39,569 bases of DNA from Spirochaetales bacterium (GTDB taxonomy: Bacteria; Spirochaetota; Spirochaetia; SZUA-6; JAFGRV01). The translations under genes and the position numbers were made by a program. The notes below the pieces were generated by a model that was not told the origin of the DNA, did not search any database, and worked only from the letters and a program-made list of their open reading frames with translations. Location of the stretch: positions 1 to 39,569 of the forward strand of contig JAFGQK010000329.1 of assembly GCA_016935735.1 (NCBI GenBank). Reading direction: 5' to 3'. This document shows positions 26,331 to 35,514 of this stretch, one piece after another. Within the stretch, counting starts at the first letter, position 1. Each line of letters opens with the position of its first letter.

Positions 26331-27077
26331 CTAACGGTTCACTCTTTCCACATACATTTTTGTAAACACCTGATCCTGCAGATTCTCCAGCGAGATATTG
26401 GTCATGGTTATCTGCGTTTTTCTTCCTTCTGTCAGTTCATCGACAAAAAGCATTTTGGAAGGCAGGTATTTATCCCCTACTTTTGTATAATTGGGGAAAA
26501 AACTGGTCCGCATATGACGCTTGTTCAGGCTGTAATCCTCTGCTTTTAAAACCAGGTTATTATCTTTTCTTACCCAGAGTTTCTCGTACGGATATGTCAC
26601 CTCATCATTACGTGCTTCCAAATTTAAGATATATACGTCGTATTTTCCCAACTGTCCTTCCTCCCAGGAAGCAACTTTATAATCCCTGCTGTACGACCGT
26701 TTCCTGAAATCGGAATTATGTGCATCTGTTCCCTGGAAGTTTTCCTTAAATGAAGAATGGGAAAACTTTCTGGATTCAGGATCATAAAACCAGAGGTTGT
26801 CTTCTATCCGGAGGTACCCCTGTCCTTTTTGTGTTGCAGGCTCAAGAATCAGGATAAGAAACTTATCGTCCTTATCCCGGCGGAACTGGTTTACCTTCAT
26901 GACCTTTCTCCCTTCTTCAGGATCATCGGATACAATAGTCATGACCGATGAAAAATCATTTTGCTCGAATGTACTCATACTGTCGATGCTCTTGAAAATG
27001 GCATCAAAATCAGGTTCCGCCGTATACCCTGGCCAGCAGATGATACATATACACAAAGCGATTCCTATTTTCCTCAT
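26331..27077 (-). CDS. LolA-like outer-membrane lipoprotein-sorting protein
   Basis: A 248-residue protein with signal peptide (KIGIALCICIICWPGYTAEP) and the half-barrel pattern of LolA-like sorting proteins: VMTIVSDDPEEGRKVMKVNQF, FLILILEPATQKGQGYLRIEDNLWFYDPESRKF, and LWVRKDNNLVLKAEDYSLNKRHMRTSFFPNYTKVGDKYLPSKMLF. These usually sit beside FtsX-type permeases and carry lipid or lipoprotein across the periplasm. It has a strong AAAGGAGG ribosome-binding site and lies between the permeases and the barrel protein. Confidence 0.85.
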   Translation of the reverse strand: MRKIGIALCICIICWPGYTAEPDFDAIFKSIDSMSTFEQNDFSSVMTIVSDDPEEGRKVMKVNQFRRDKDDKFLILILEPATQKGQGYLRIEDNLWFYDPESRKFSHSSFKENFQGTDAHNSDFRKRSYSRDYKVASWEEGQLGKYDVYILNLEARNDEVTYPYEKLWVRKDNNLVLKAEDYSLNKRHMRTSFFPNYTKVGDKYLPSKMLFVDELTEGRKTQITMTNISLENLQDQVFTKMYVERVNR

Positions 27078-27109
27078 AAATTTCCTCCTTTACAACGTAA
27101 CTAAATTCT

Positions 27110-27227
27110 GCTTCTGGCCATCTGACTCGCTGGTCCACTGGCCATCCAGTCCTCTGACTCGCTGTCCCTTCTCCCTTCTGACTTCTGACTTCTGACTTCT
27201 CCCTTCTGACTTCTGACTTCTGACTTT
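27110..27227. repeat. Low-complexity tract with tandem TTCTGAC heptamers
   Basis: CTGGCC, CTCGCTGG and CCTCTGAC words are followed by two runs of three TTCTGAC heptamers separated by TTCTCCC. The tract fills the gap between a permease stop and the LolA-like gene. Its first half shares words such as CTCGCTGGTCC with 14127-14209. Copy number is likely to vary; no frame runs through it. Confidence 0.8.
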
Positions 27228-28559
27228 CTAATAATGTGTCCCCAATGCTTTTGCGGGATCCAATTTTGCGGCCTTCTGTGCAGGAAATAAAGCAGCCAGC
27301 ACACTTGTCCCTGCAATAACCAGTATATTGATAATGATACTTACCGGCATAAAGCGGAAGGTAAGCTTTCCGTTATTTAAAAAGATAAAAAACGGGTTAT
27401 TTGTACTGAATGGGATAATGGAGAGAATTCCTGCTATACCTGATGCAATAACAAGACCGGCAAAAGCCCCGAATAAAGCAATGTAGAATGCTTCCGTAAG
27501 GAATAATCCCCTTACCCCGTTTTTCTGCATGCCGATTGCACGGATAGTACCGATTTCCCTTGTCCTTTCCACCAGGATCATCCTGAATGTATTGGTAATA
27601 CCAACCATAATAATGACAAGCAGGATAAGAAAAATAGCATAAATTACCGTGTTCAATACATCCACCAGGGCCATCACATGTGACATCATATCATTTAATG
27701 TCACCAGTTCGTACTTTGTCCCTTCCCATGATTCTTCCTCCTTACTCCCTGACATCATCCCGAACATCGAATGCATCTGCTGCCCTGCTTCATCCTCACC
27801 CCGGGTATCATCTCTCGGGACGACAGGTGCAGCTTCTGAAAGGGCTTTGTAGAGTTGTTCAGCACTCCTGTCGATTTTACCCATATCCTTTAAAAAGATG
27901 TTATACATCTGGAATTCACCCTCTTTCAGGTTGATAAGCCGGTTCAGGAATTCTATATGGGTATATGCAGAAATACTCCCGAACATATCCGAACCCTGGG
28001 TAAGTGCAATCACTTTGCACTCCCCGACATTCTGCTGTCCGGTAACTGTCTGGAGTTTTACAAGCAGGGCTTCCCCGGCCTGGACCCCGAGTTTCTCTGC
28101 CGTTTCGGTGGATAGTACAATGGCATTGGGATTTTCCAGACCATCCAGACTTCCTTTTGTTATGATAAGTCTTCTGCCGAAATATGATTCATCTGTCCAG
28201 TCGACGCCTTCGATACTCTGCATCAATTCCTTTGAACCGAAAATAAGTGTGCAAAAGGCGTACGACCGTTTTGTAATATACTGGACATCATCACCCAGAT
28301 CAGCTGTAAGGCTATTAAGGAGTGTGTCATCCCGGATAATTTTAAGTGTCCTGCCGGATTCTGTTAACTCCTTCCCCTGGATATAGATATGCCCTGCCAG
28401 TAATTGGGAAAAGTTTTCTTTTACATTTTCCACACTCCCTACCGCCACACTGTTTATTAAGGTTATAATCATAATGCCGAAGGCAATTGCACCGCCAAGT
28501 AAAATACTTCTTTTTTTCTGCCTTTCTATGTTTCTGAATGCAAGAAAAAGTGTTGTCAT
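27228..28559 (-). CDS. FtsX/LolE-type ABC transporter permease
   Basis: A 443-residue permease: TM1 at about 15-40 (SILLGGAIAFGIMIITLINSVAVG), a large periplasmic MacB-PCD-like domain, then three C-terminal helices. The coupling segment LVERTREIGTIRAIGMQKNGVRGLFLTEAF is typical of LolC/LolE/MacB permeases. It has an AAGGAGGAAG ribosome-binding site and follows the first permease by 11 bp. With its partner and the ATPase it should form a heterodimeric mechanotransmission-type exporter acting on periplasmic substrates such as lipoproteins. Confidence 0.93.
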   Translation of the reverse strand: MTTLFLAFRNIERQKKRSILLGGAIAFGIMIITLINSVAVGSVENVKENFSQLLAGHIYIQGKELTESGRTLKIIRDDTLLNSLTADLGDDVQYITKRSYAFCTLIFGSKELMQSIEGVDWTDESYFGRRLIITKGSLDGLENPNAIVLSTETAEKLGVQAGEALLVKLQTVTGQQNVGECKVIALTQGSDMFGSISAYTHIEFLNRLINLKEGEFQMYNIFLKDMGKIDRSAEQLYKALSEAAPVVPRDDTRGEDEAGQQMHSMFGMMSGSKEEESWEGTKYELVTLNDMMSHVMALVDVLNTVIYAIFLILLVIIMVGITNTFRMILVERTREIGTIRAIGMQKNGVRGLFLTEAFYIALFGAFAGLVIASGIAGILSIIPFSTNNPFFIFLNNGKLTFRFMPVSIIINILVIAGTSVLAALFPAQKAAKLDPAKALGTHY

Positions 28560-28570
28560 ATCTTCCTCCT

Positions 28571-30037
28571 TCAGTCCGAATGAATTGCCTTTACCGGCTG
28601 AATTTTCAAGGCAATCCAGACAGGGTACAGACTCGAGATCATCCCGATAAGGATAATAACCACCATGGATTGAATAATTGTTCCCGGGGAAATGACCGGA
28701 TAGAAGACTTTTCCCCCAAAGATTACTTCAAAGAACATATTCGGTGCAGTAATACCGGTTGCACCTAATAATCCCAGTACAGCAGTACCCGCCATTATCC
28801 CAATCGCGCCAAAGACTATTGATATGAGAATCGTTTCCATAATAATCATACCGCGGACAAATCCTTTTTGTGCACCCAGCGCACGCATTGTCCCGATTTC
28901 GAACATCCGTTCATTAATGGAAATAACAAGCGTGTTCATGATAATAATCACTGCCACACATGCAATAATCAGGATCACAACATTAAATATGATTTTGAGT
29001 GTATTTGCCATTTCACCGATTGGCCCAGCGCCCGATTTCCAGCCCGATATTTTTTCAAGGATTCCCTTTTCCTTGAAAAAACGGTTAAAATCAGCTGTTA
29101 CCTCCCGGATAGATGCTTCATTCTTTAGCTTAAGCAGGAGAAAATGCCATGCCCCGGAATCGGTCTGCAAAAGTTTATCACGTTCAGAGGTATCCCCGAG
29201 AATGGAAAGGAGATCTTCTTCTGTTTGCGAGTAACTGATATCAGAATTAATCATATCATCCTGCCCGAACATATCATCTTCATCCGGTTGTTCGATAAGA
29301 TCCACTTCATCATCATCCGCTTTTACCACAAGCTCTGCACCAAGGGTCATCCCGTTAAGGGACCGCAAGCTGTCAATATCGATCAAACTTACCATATTCA
29401 GCTGCATGTTCGAGCTGATAAAACGGAATATCCCGCGAACGGTAAGCTCCCTGATTTTGGCACCGCTTCCTGCACTTATCCCGGTTAACAGAACATGATC
29501 CCCTGCCCTTATTTTTATGTTCTCTTTCTCTTCTATCAAGGAGGCGATACGTTCGGAAAGAATAAGCCCTTCCTCCCCCTGTTTCAGGAAACCGCCTTCA
29601 AGGAATTCGAGATTCCCGGGAAACATCTCAAGGTATGCTCCCGGATCAATCCCAAAAAGGATGGTAAATCCCACTGCCTCTTCCCCAATGGATATCCGTG
29701 CCATTCCCGTTCCCTGGCCGGATACGGCAAGCACATCAGGATGAGTCTTCGCAAATTCGAGAACCTGGAAATAGTTTGGGATTACTGGAAGCCTTTCATT
29801 CATCCTGTCGAAACTCATGGCTCCGAATAAAGTAAGGGGAGAATCACTTTCCCCGGTTATAATGAGGTGCCCTGTATAATTATCGATATAATTCTTTTCA
29901 ATCCCGAGGGCAGCAGTATCGATCATAGAATTCCCGATAACCAGAATGGTAATGCCAAAGGTAATAAGGATACCGATAATAAGGGTTTTTACTTTATGTT
30001 CCTTTAAATTACGCCATGCAATCCTGAATAAAGCCAT
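28571..30037 (-). CDS. FtsX/LolC-type ABC transporter permease
   Basis: A 488-residue permease with the same plan: TM1 within IGILITFGITILVIGNS, a long periplasmic domain containing an acidic insertion (DDDEVDLIEQPDEDDMFGQDD), and C-terminal helices with the coupling motif SINERMFEIGTMRALGAQKGFVRGMIIMET. I chose the ATG at 30037, one base after the ATPase stop, over a frame extension 87 bp upstream that would overlap the ATPase gene. It is the first of two paralogous permeases. Confidence 0.93.
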   Translation of the reverse strand: MALFRIAWRNLKEHKVKTLIIGILITFGITILVIGNSMIDTAALGIEKNYIDNYTGHLIITGESDSPLTLFGAMSFDRMNERLPVIPNYFQVLEFAKTHPDVLAVSGQGTGMARISIGEEAVGFTILFGIDPGAYLEMFPGNLEFLEGGFLKQGEEGLILSERIASLIEEKENIKIRAGDHVLLTGISAGSGAKIRELTVRGIFRFISSNMQLNMVSLIDIDSLRSLNGMTLGAELVVKADDDEVDLIEQPDEDDMFGQDDMINSDISYSQTEEDLLSILGDTSERDKLLQTDSGAWHFLLLKLKNEASIREVTADFNRFFKEKGILEKISGWKSGAGPIGEMANTLKIIFNVVILIIACVAVIIIMNTLVISINERMFEIGTMRALGAQKGFVRGMIIMETILISIVFGAIGIMAGTAVLGLLGATGITAPNMFFEVIFGGKVFYPVISPGTIIQSMVVIILIGMISSLYPVWIALKIQPVKAIHSD

Positions 30038-30038
30038 G

Positions 30039-30734
30039 TCACCTGTCCTTTCGTTCTTCTGACTTAATCCGGCCATCATGCAGGTAAATAATATGATCCG
30101 CGATCCCGACAATTGCAGGGTCATGGGTGGAAAAGATAAAGGTTGTCTGCTGTTCCCGGTTTATAGTTTTCATGAGTCCGATGATTGTTTCACCTGTCTT
30201 CGAATCCAGGTTTGCCGTGGGTTCATCTGCCAGTACGATCTTCGGTTTTGTGGCAAGTGCACGGGCAATTGCCACACGCTGCCTCTGTCCACCGGAAAGC
30301 TCATATGGCCTGTGTGTTATCCAGTCGGTAAGCCCGACAGATTCGACGATATAGCATACCCACTCCTTCCGTCCTTTTTTACTCATCTCGTTTTTTCCCA
30401 GGAGAAGGGGAAACTCCACATTCTCATATACATTCAGTACCGGGATCAAATTAAAGGTCTGGAAAATGAACCCGATCGCGCTATGACGCAGACTCGTAAT
30501 CTGGCGGTCAGATAATCCGCTTGTTACCCTTCCTGCTATTTCAACAGTCCCTTCTGTAGGAGTATCAATACAACCAATCATATTGAGGATTGTGGTCTTT
30601 CCCGATCCGGATGGCCCGGCAATGGAAATGAAATCACCCTTTTCAATCCGCAAGCTGATTCCCTTTAATGCCTCGACATTATGCTTGCCAAGGGGATATA
30701 TTTTCCCGACATTATGAAGATTGACAATTCCCAT
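30039..30734 (-). CDS. LolD/MacB-type ABC transporter ATPase
   Basis: A 231-residue ATPase with Walker A GPSGSGKTT (40-48), Q loop in FIFQTFNLIP, signature LSGGQ (146-150), Walker B IVLADE (166-171) and H loop in STHDPAI. This is the LolD/MacB subgroup that powers FtsX-type permeases. First gene of the minus-strand operon running to 22827, with AAGGAAGGAG 5 nt ahead of the ATG. An AT-rich region upstream (30760-30785) probably holds the operon promoter, but I cannot pick a convincing -35. Confidence 0.95.
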   Translation of the reverse strand: MGIVNLHNVGKIYPLGKHNVEALKGISLRIEKGDFISIAGPSGSGKTTILNMIGCIDTPTEGTVEIAGRVTSGLSDRQITSLRHSAIGFIFQTFNLIPVLNVYENVEFPLLLGKNEMSKKGRKEWVCYIVESVGLTDWITHRPYELSGGQRQRVAIARALATKPKIVLADEPTANLDSKTGETIIGLMKTINREQQTTFIFSTHDPAIVGIADHIIYLHDGRIKSEERKDR

Positions 30735-31070
30735 AAAGACTCCTTCCTTTTATTGTATTTATATAATACATACACAAAAAAGGATAAAATCTTCATTAAG
30801 CAGGGATAAAGAAATATAAATTTTTTATTTATTTTTACCTGATTCGCATACACGGTTTGTTATGCTGTTTTTATTAATTTACTCTTTTATTAATCCACTC
30901 TATTGATTAATTCCATTAAATCGCTATACTGATATTTAAGTCCGCAAATCCGTATTACTGTTTTGAACAGGCCGGTACAGGCACGGGCAGGTGTATAGCT
31001 TCCCGGAATAAATCAGATACGGTTTATGTGATTATGTGATTGTTGTTTACTGATATTTAAGGAGGAAATT
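30735..31070. other. Divergent intergenic region with a 14-bp direct repeat
   Basis: Between the exporter operon (minus) and the amidohydrolase-like gene (plus). It contains TACTGATATTTAAG twice (30927-30940 and 31048-31061), the second running into the ribosome-binding site AAGGAGGAAATT, plus a short tandem of TATGTGAT. No gene seen. Confidence 0.6.
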
Positions 31071-32975
31071 ATGTCAACCCCGCAGCTTGATAAAGCTTTT
31101 TTTGACTGCCATGTTCATCTATATAATTTAAGCCATGCAGGATTCCTTGCATATATCAACAGGCTTCTTCTAAACAAATCCATTTCGATAAATGATCTTA
31201 TAAAAAATAAATTCCTTAAAATTATCATACGAATTTTCAGCTCCGATTCAATGATCTGGGATATTCTTAAAAAAATCATTCTCATTATCATACTTCTCGG
31301 TATATCCGCAGCAGGATTTCTATTCGGAAAATTATTTCTTCTGGATTATTTTCTAAAATCTTCTTCCATGAGTCTTACTGCAAAAATAATTATTTCAATA
31401 TTCATTACATTGATCCTTCTTATCGTGACAGTATTTTTGCTTATCCGGGTATCATTGCTTTTCAAGACAAGAAAGATTTTTAATACACTTTCCATTGCAG
31501 AGAATGATATTGCAGGAATGCTTTTTTACCTGGAACTGGATTATTTAATTCTGCTGCTGGAAAAGAAAAGCGAATCAGATAATGATGTAAAAGATAAATT
31601 AGCAGAAATAAAGAATAAAGTAAAACACAACAGGATGAGCCCGGAGAAGGCAAGAGAAGAATATATCCAACTCATAAAAGATACATTTAAGAGCGGGAAA
31701 AAAACGGAATCGTATAATTTTCATGCAGGGAACATGGATTTTAATAAAGTGATTCTTGCACCGCTTATGATGGATTTCAAAGGAAAAGGATATGAGGGGA
31801 GTGAAAAGATATACTATAATATGCCTCCCCAAAAGCAGATAGTCGAGCAGGTTGTCGATGTGTTCAATGGCATGAAAAGATATAATAGTAAAAGCGAGTT
31901 TAAAATATTTGAAATATACCCGTTCATGGGGATTAATACCCATAATTATGACTACAGGGAGTCTGCAATCTTTCGCGCGGAAAAAAATAGCTTAACAGAA
32001 AAGCTGATTAAGAAATTATCAGCCTCCAAAGACAAAGTAAAAGGAAAATTCGGGATATTCAAGGAAAACAATGCCGGGATACTGCTCCCGATAGAAGAAC
32101 TGGATTCGGATGATGAAAAAGTATTAACCTCCTACCTTGGCAGGGGGAAGAAAAATGATAGTAAAGCACTTATCCAGAAAATTGCAGAGGAATCAAAGGA
32201 AAACAGCATCCAGAAATTGTTATATAAATATTTCGGCGATTATTCAGGCGATTCCGATCTTTATAATAAATTTTCAGATAATTATAAAAAGAATTTTATC
32301 GAAGGACATTATGATGGGAATATAGATAAAATCAGGAGCTTCTTTTTTGCAGGGATAAAACTCTATCCTCCTTTAGGATTCAATCCCTGGCCGGAGGAGA
32401 AAAATCAACTCTCCTGGAAAAATCAGGGGAAAAAGGAGGAATATGCACAGGAAAAGGTTGAATTCATCTATTCTTTTTGCGTAAAAAGGAATATCCCCCT
32501 GACCGTTCATTGTCAAAAGACCAGTTTTGCCACCATTGATGTTGCCACAAAGGATAACTATACATCTCCCGAAAAATGGGATAATGTCCTGAAAAAGAAC
32601 AGCTACGAAAACCTCAAAATTAATTTTGCCCATTTCGGATTAAGTGATAAGGAGTACAGTATTACATTAAATAACTGGACCAGACACATTATCAATAACC
32701 ATTTAGCAAAACCGAATGTATATGCGGATTTTGCTGCTAAAGGTATGAAACGGTTGTCATATAATTTTTATAAGAACTTTCGCAAGATAATAGATAGCTA
32801 TAAGGTCGATATGACAAAAATACTTTTCGGGAGTGATTTTCCGCTGTCTTTGTTTCAGGACAATTCATACAAGGATTATATAGAATTCTTTTTCAATAAT
32901 CCTTGTTTTGATGATGAACAGAGAAAACAAATGTACAATATAAATCCGGGGAAATTTTTGTTTCATATAGAGTGA
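31071..32975 (+). CDS. Membrane-anchored amidohydrolase-like protein
   Basis: A 634-residue protein with amidohydrolase (TIM-barrel metal hydrolase) signatures scattered along it: HxH at H14/H16 (FDCHVHLY), a conserved Lys in AGIKLYPPLGFNPW, His in IPLTVHCQ, His in INFAHFG, and the catalytic Asp in ILFGSDFP, ending NPGKFLF. Between strand 1 and the rest lie two membrane helices (about 66-88 and 103-125) and a charged helical segment, which is unusual for the family. It would sit on the inner membrane. Perfect AAGGAGG ribosome-binding site. Substrate unknown. It converges with the patatin lipoprotein gene, 9 bp away. Confidence 0.7.
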   Translation: MSTPQLDKAFFDCHVHLYNLSHAGFLAYINRLLLNKSISINDLIKNKFLKIIIRIFSSDSMIWDILKKIILIIILLGISAAGFLFGKLFLLDYFLKSSSMSLTAKIIISIFITLILLIVTVFLLIRVSLLFKTRKIFNTLSIAENDIAGMLFYLELDYLILLLEKKSESDNDVKDKLAEIKNKVKHNRMSPEKAREEYIQLIKDTFKSGKKTESYNFHAGNMDFNKVILAPLMMDFKGKGYEGSEKIYYNMPPQKQIVEQVVDVFNGMKRYNSKSEFKIFEIYPFMGINTHNYDYRESAIFRAEKNSLTEKLIKKLSASKDKVKGKFGIFKENNAGILLPIEELDSDDEKVLTSYLGRGKKNDSKALIQKIAEESKENSIQKLLYKYFGDYSGDSDLYNKFSDNYKKNFIEGHYDGNIDKIRSFFFAGIKLYPPLGFNPWPEEKNQLSWKNQGKKEEYAQEKVEFIYSFCVKRNIPLTVHCQKTSFATIDVATKDNYTSPEKWDNVLKKNSYENLKINFAHFGLSDKEYSITLNNWTRHIINNHLAKPNVYADFAAKGMKRLSYNFYKNFRKIIDSYKVDMTKILFGSDFPLSLFQDNSYKDYIEFFFNNPCFDDEQRKQMYNINPGKFLFHIE

Positions 32976-32984
32976 GTTGTTCTC

Positions 32985-34067
32985 TTAAAGAAAAATCTCC
33001 TCTATCCAGTTTATGAGTTCCTGCCATTCATCCTGGTGCGTAATTACATACTCTCCCGCTTCCTTTACCAGGTCTGAAACATTCTTCCAGTCATCAACAG
33101 CATAGTTTTTGTCAAGCAGTACATTAAACCGCATGTACTTATCACCGAGAATCATCCTGCAATGGTAGTCATTTAATTCACCTGTCCCGATCATTAATAT
33201 CTGCAACAGCGGTATTGCCGGTTTTCCATAAGGATTAATCCATTGTGCCGCACCCCAGTCTTCGTCCTTTTTCTCAATTTTCATTGGGCCTGTTCCTGTA
33301 CCAAGGGAAAGAAGGCGGACATTTTCAAGCCCGGCTTTTCCCAACTCCGGGTCAAGGGCTGCCGACAGTGCGGCAAGGGAAGGATTGGCGGTAAACATTC
33401 CGGCACCGATATATCCCTGGTAATCCGGAAAATAGACAGGATCTGCACATGTTCTTAAGGCAACATCCGTAACACGTTCTTTGCTGTATGGTGACCCGGC
33501 AAAATTATGAAAATAAACCGGGTGGGAGGCCCCTTTTTCATCTATCATAAATGATGGAACAACGACATCGGTCTGTAATGAACTTAAAGCAGGGTTACGG
33601 GGAAATTGTTCTTCCAGAAGGGTTTTATAATGTTCAAAAGTATAGAAAGGCCTGTTTATCCCCTGGTCAAATCCGGGAGGCACCGGGTACTTTGCATATA
33701 ATTTCTCCCCGTTCTTTAGATAAAAATCGAGAATTTCTTGAGGAGTTTTCCCGTGGGCGAGTGAAAGAGTGATAATCCCGCCGGAAGAGGTCCCTGCATA
33801 GAGGTTGATATTATAGAGAAGCCGGGGGACAGCCTGTTCAAGCATAAGCAGGATTTTTGCTGTTAAAGCACCTTTCATACCCCCGCCGTCAAAAGCGATA
33901 ATGCAGTAATGAGATCCGGTATCTTTTGAAGAGACCGGTTGTACCTGTTCCGGCAGTTCATGTTTCATGTCCTCTGCCGGTACGGATTCCGGTACCTGTT
34001 CTGGCGGAGTTTTGCAGGCTATAATAAAAAGCATGGAAAACAAAAGGATGAAAGTAACTGGTTTCAT
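32985..34067 (-). CDS. Patatin-like lipoprotein, catalytic Asp apparently missing
   Basis: A 360-residue lipoprotein: signal peptide and lipobox FIIAC with C18, then a Pro/Glu-rich linker. The patatin core has the oxyanion loop DGGGMKG (60-66) and the nucleophile elbow GTSSG (92-96, S94). Where patatins have D-G-G/A (as in DGGVFANNP), this reads GAGMFTANP with G221 in place of Asp, one base change (GAT to GGT) from normal. So it may be inactive, weak, or use another residue. The protein is probably anchored to a periplasmic membrane face. Confidence 0.82.
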   Translation of the reverse strand: MKPVTFILLFSMLFIIACKTPPEQVPESVPAEDMKHELPEQVQPVSSKDTGSHYCIIAFDGGGMKGALTAKILLMLEQAVPRLLYNINLYAGTSSGGIITLSLAHGKTPQEILDFYLKNGEKLYAKYPVPPGFDQGINRPFYTFEHYKTLLEEQFPRNPALSSLQTDVVVPSFMIDEKGASHPVYFHNFAGSPYSKERVTDVALRTCADPVYFPDYQGYIGAGMFTANPSLAALSAALDPELGKAGLENVRLLSLGTGTGPMKIEKKDEDWGAAQWINPYGKPAIPLLQILMIGTGELNDYHCRMILGDKYMRFNVLLDKNYAVDDWKNVSDLVKEAGEYVITHQDEWQELINWIEEIFL

Positions 34068-34165
34068 GATAAACTCCTTTCGCTATGAAAAATGAAAAAA
34101 AGGGAAAAATGATAATTATTATATGAAATTATCTTTATGAATGCAACCTGTTAAAAATCATTGCA

Positions 34166-35506
34166 TCAATCATAATACTTATTAAGCAGAATCAAAAACA
34201 ATTTTGCAGGGGGGAGCCGCGGATAAAAGAAGCTTAATGTAGAAAATGGGATTTTTTTATTTACCATTTTGAGTATTTTTCCAAGAATCCGGTCATATTC
34301 GTAAACCGATGTTTCCAGTAATTCATTTACATCTGTATGTTTTGAAAGATAAATGATGTTATTTATCAATTCCTTTACCGTTTTTGCAGAAAGATGTTTT
34401 TCAAGTTCAAGAAGATTCTTTTCCACTTCCAGGTATTTTTCCCGGATAGCTTTTACAAGCTCTTTGAACGTATAAAGCTTTAATTTTTTTATATTAAGAC
34501 TCCAGGCAGCACACTCGGCAAGACAATACAGAGGTTGCCTGTAAAGCCTCATTTCCTTTGGCAGCAACCCCCTTATCTGCAATTCCCTGTTTGTTCCGCC
34601 TTTTTTCCACCCACTGAACTCAAGAAGAGGGGAATAATCAACACGCGTGGTATCGTCATATAAAAGACGGTCAAGTGCTGCATATAATTTTTTATCTGAA
34701 TGGTAAAAATAATCGATCCCGTCTATTTTACCAAAGACCTTCAGTGTATCAAGATAGCCTAATTCCCTGTAGTCCCGGAGGAATTTCTTATCAAAATCCA
34801 GGAGGCTCCCCATTTTAATGGAGTTTTTTATATAGATCGTATCTGTACCTCTTATATCGGGACGCTTGTTCCACCCGATCCCGGATATATCGATAACGAT
34901 AATTTTTTTATAACCACGTTCTTTTGCCAGGGAAAACGGGATATTGTTGTAAATACCACCGTCGATAAACTTCTTTTTCTTAATCTCTGTCATGGTAAAA
35001 CCGGGTAAAGTGGCGCTCGCCAGGATATAATCCAGGAGATAGCCATGTTCCATATCTTCTATAAAAATTTCCGTGGGTTTTAACTCATTAACCTGGTAGG
35101 TAACAATACCGAAATCCATCCCGCTGTTCCTTATTTTTTCTTCATCAAGATGCATTTCCAGCATCCGGCGTAAAGGCTGGTTGTCGAATCCGCCTTTTTG
35201 TTGAACATCCTTCTGAAGTTTGTTGATATATTTCAAGTTCTTCCTGTTAATCTCTATCTGGCCGTCTTTTATTAACTGATCCGGGATTGTTACAATATCA
35301 CCAATACCGATATTCTTTAATATCGAATCTGCCTTTTTATACTCACCCTGTGCAACAAATCCCGCTACAATCGCACCAACAGAACTGCCGATTACCGCGC
35401 TTATTTTAATCCCTACTTCCCTTAAAGCCTGCCACGCACCGATGTGATAAACACCTTTCGCCCCTCCCCCGCTTAAAACCAGGGCATAACCATCATCTTT
35501 CACCAC
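34166..35506 (-). CDS. Patatin-like phospholipase
   Basis: A 446-residue patatin with an intact catalytic set: oxyanion loop GGGAKG (13-18), nucleophile elbow GSSVG (40-44, S42) and catalytic D182 in IDGGIYNN. No signal peptide, so it probably acts on the inner face of the cytoplasmic membrane. The C-terminal 200 residues are helical and basic and unlike the core. It follows an uncharacterised membrane-protein gene by 8 bp, forming a two-gene operon. Patatins serve in lipid turnover, and in some defence systems as membrane-damaging effectors; context does not settle which. Confidence 0.88.
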   Translation of the reverse strand: MVKDDGYALVLSGGGAKGVYHIGAWQALREVGIKISAVIGSSVGAIVAGFVAQGEYKKADSILKNIGIGDIVTIPDQLIKDGQIEINRKNLKYINKLQKDVQQKGGFDNQPLRRMLEMHLDEEKIRNSGMDFGIVTYQVNELKPTEIFIEDMEHGYLLDYILASATLPGFTMTEIKKKKFIDGGIYNNIPFSLAKERGYKKIIVIDISGIGWNKRPDIRGTDTIYIKNSIKMGSLLDFDKKFLRDYRELGYLDTLKVFGKIDGIDYFYHSDKKLYAALDRLLYDDTTRVDYSPLLEFSGWKKGGTNRELQIRGLLPKEMRLYRQPLYCLAECAAWSLNIKKLKLYTFKELVKAIREKYLEVEKNLLELEKHLSAKTVKELINNIIYLSKHTDVNELLETSVYEYDRILGKILKMVNKKIPFSTLSFFYPRLPPAKLFLILLNKYYD

Positions 35507-35514
35507 TCCCTCCT

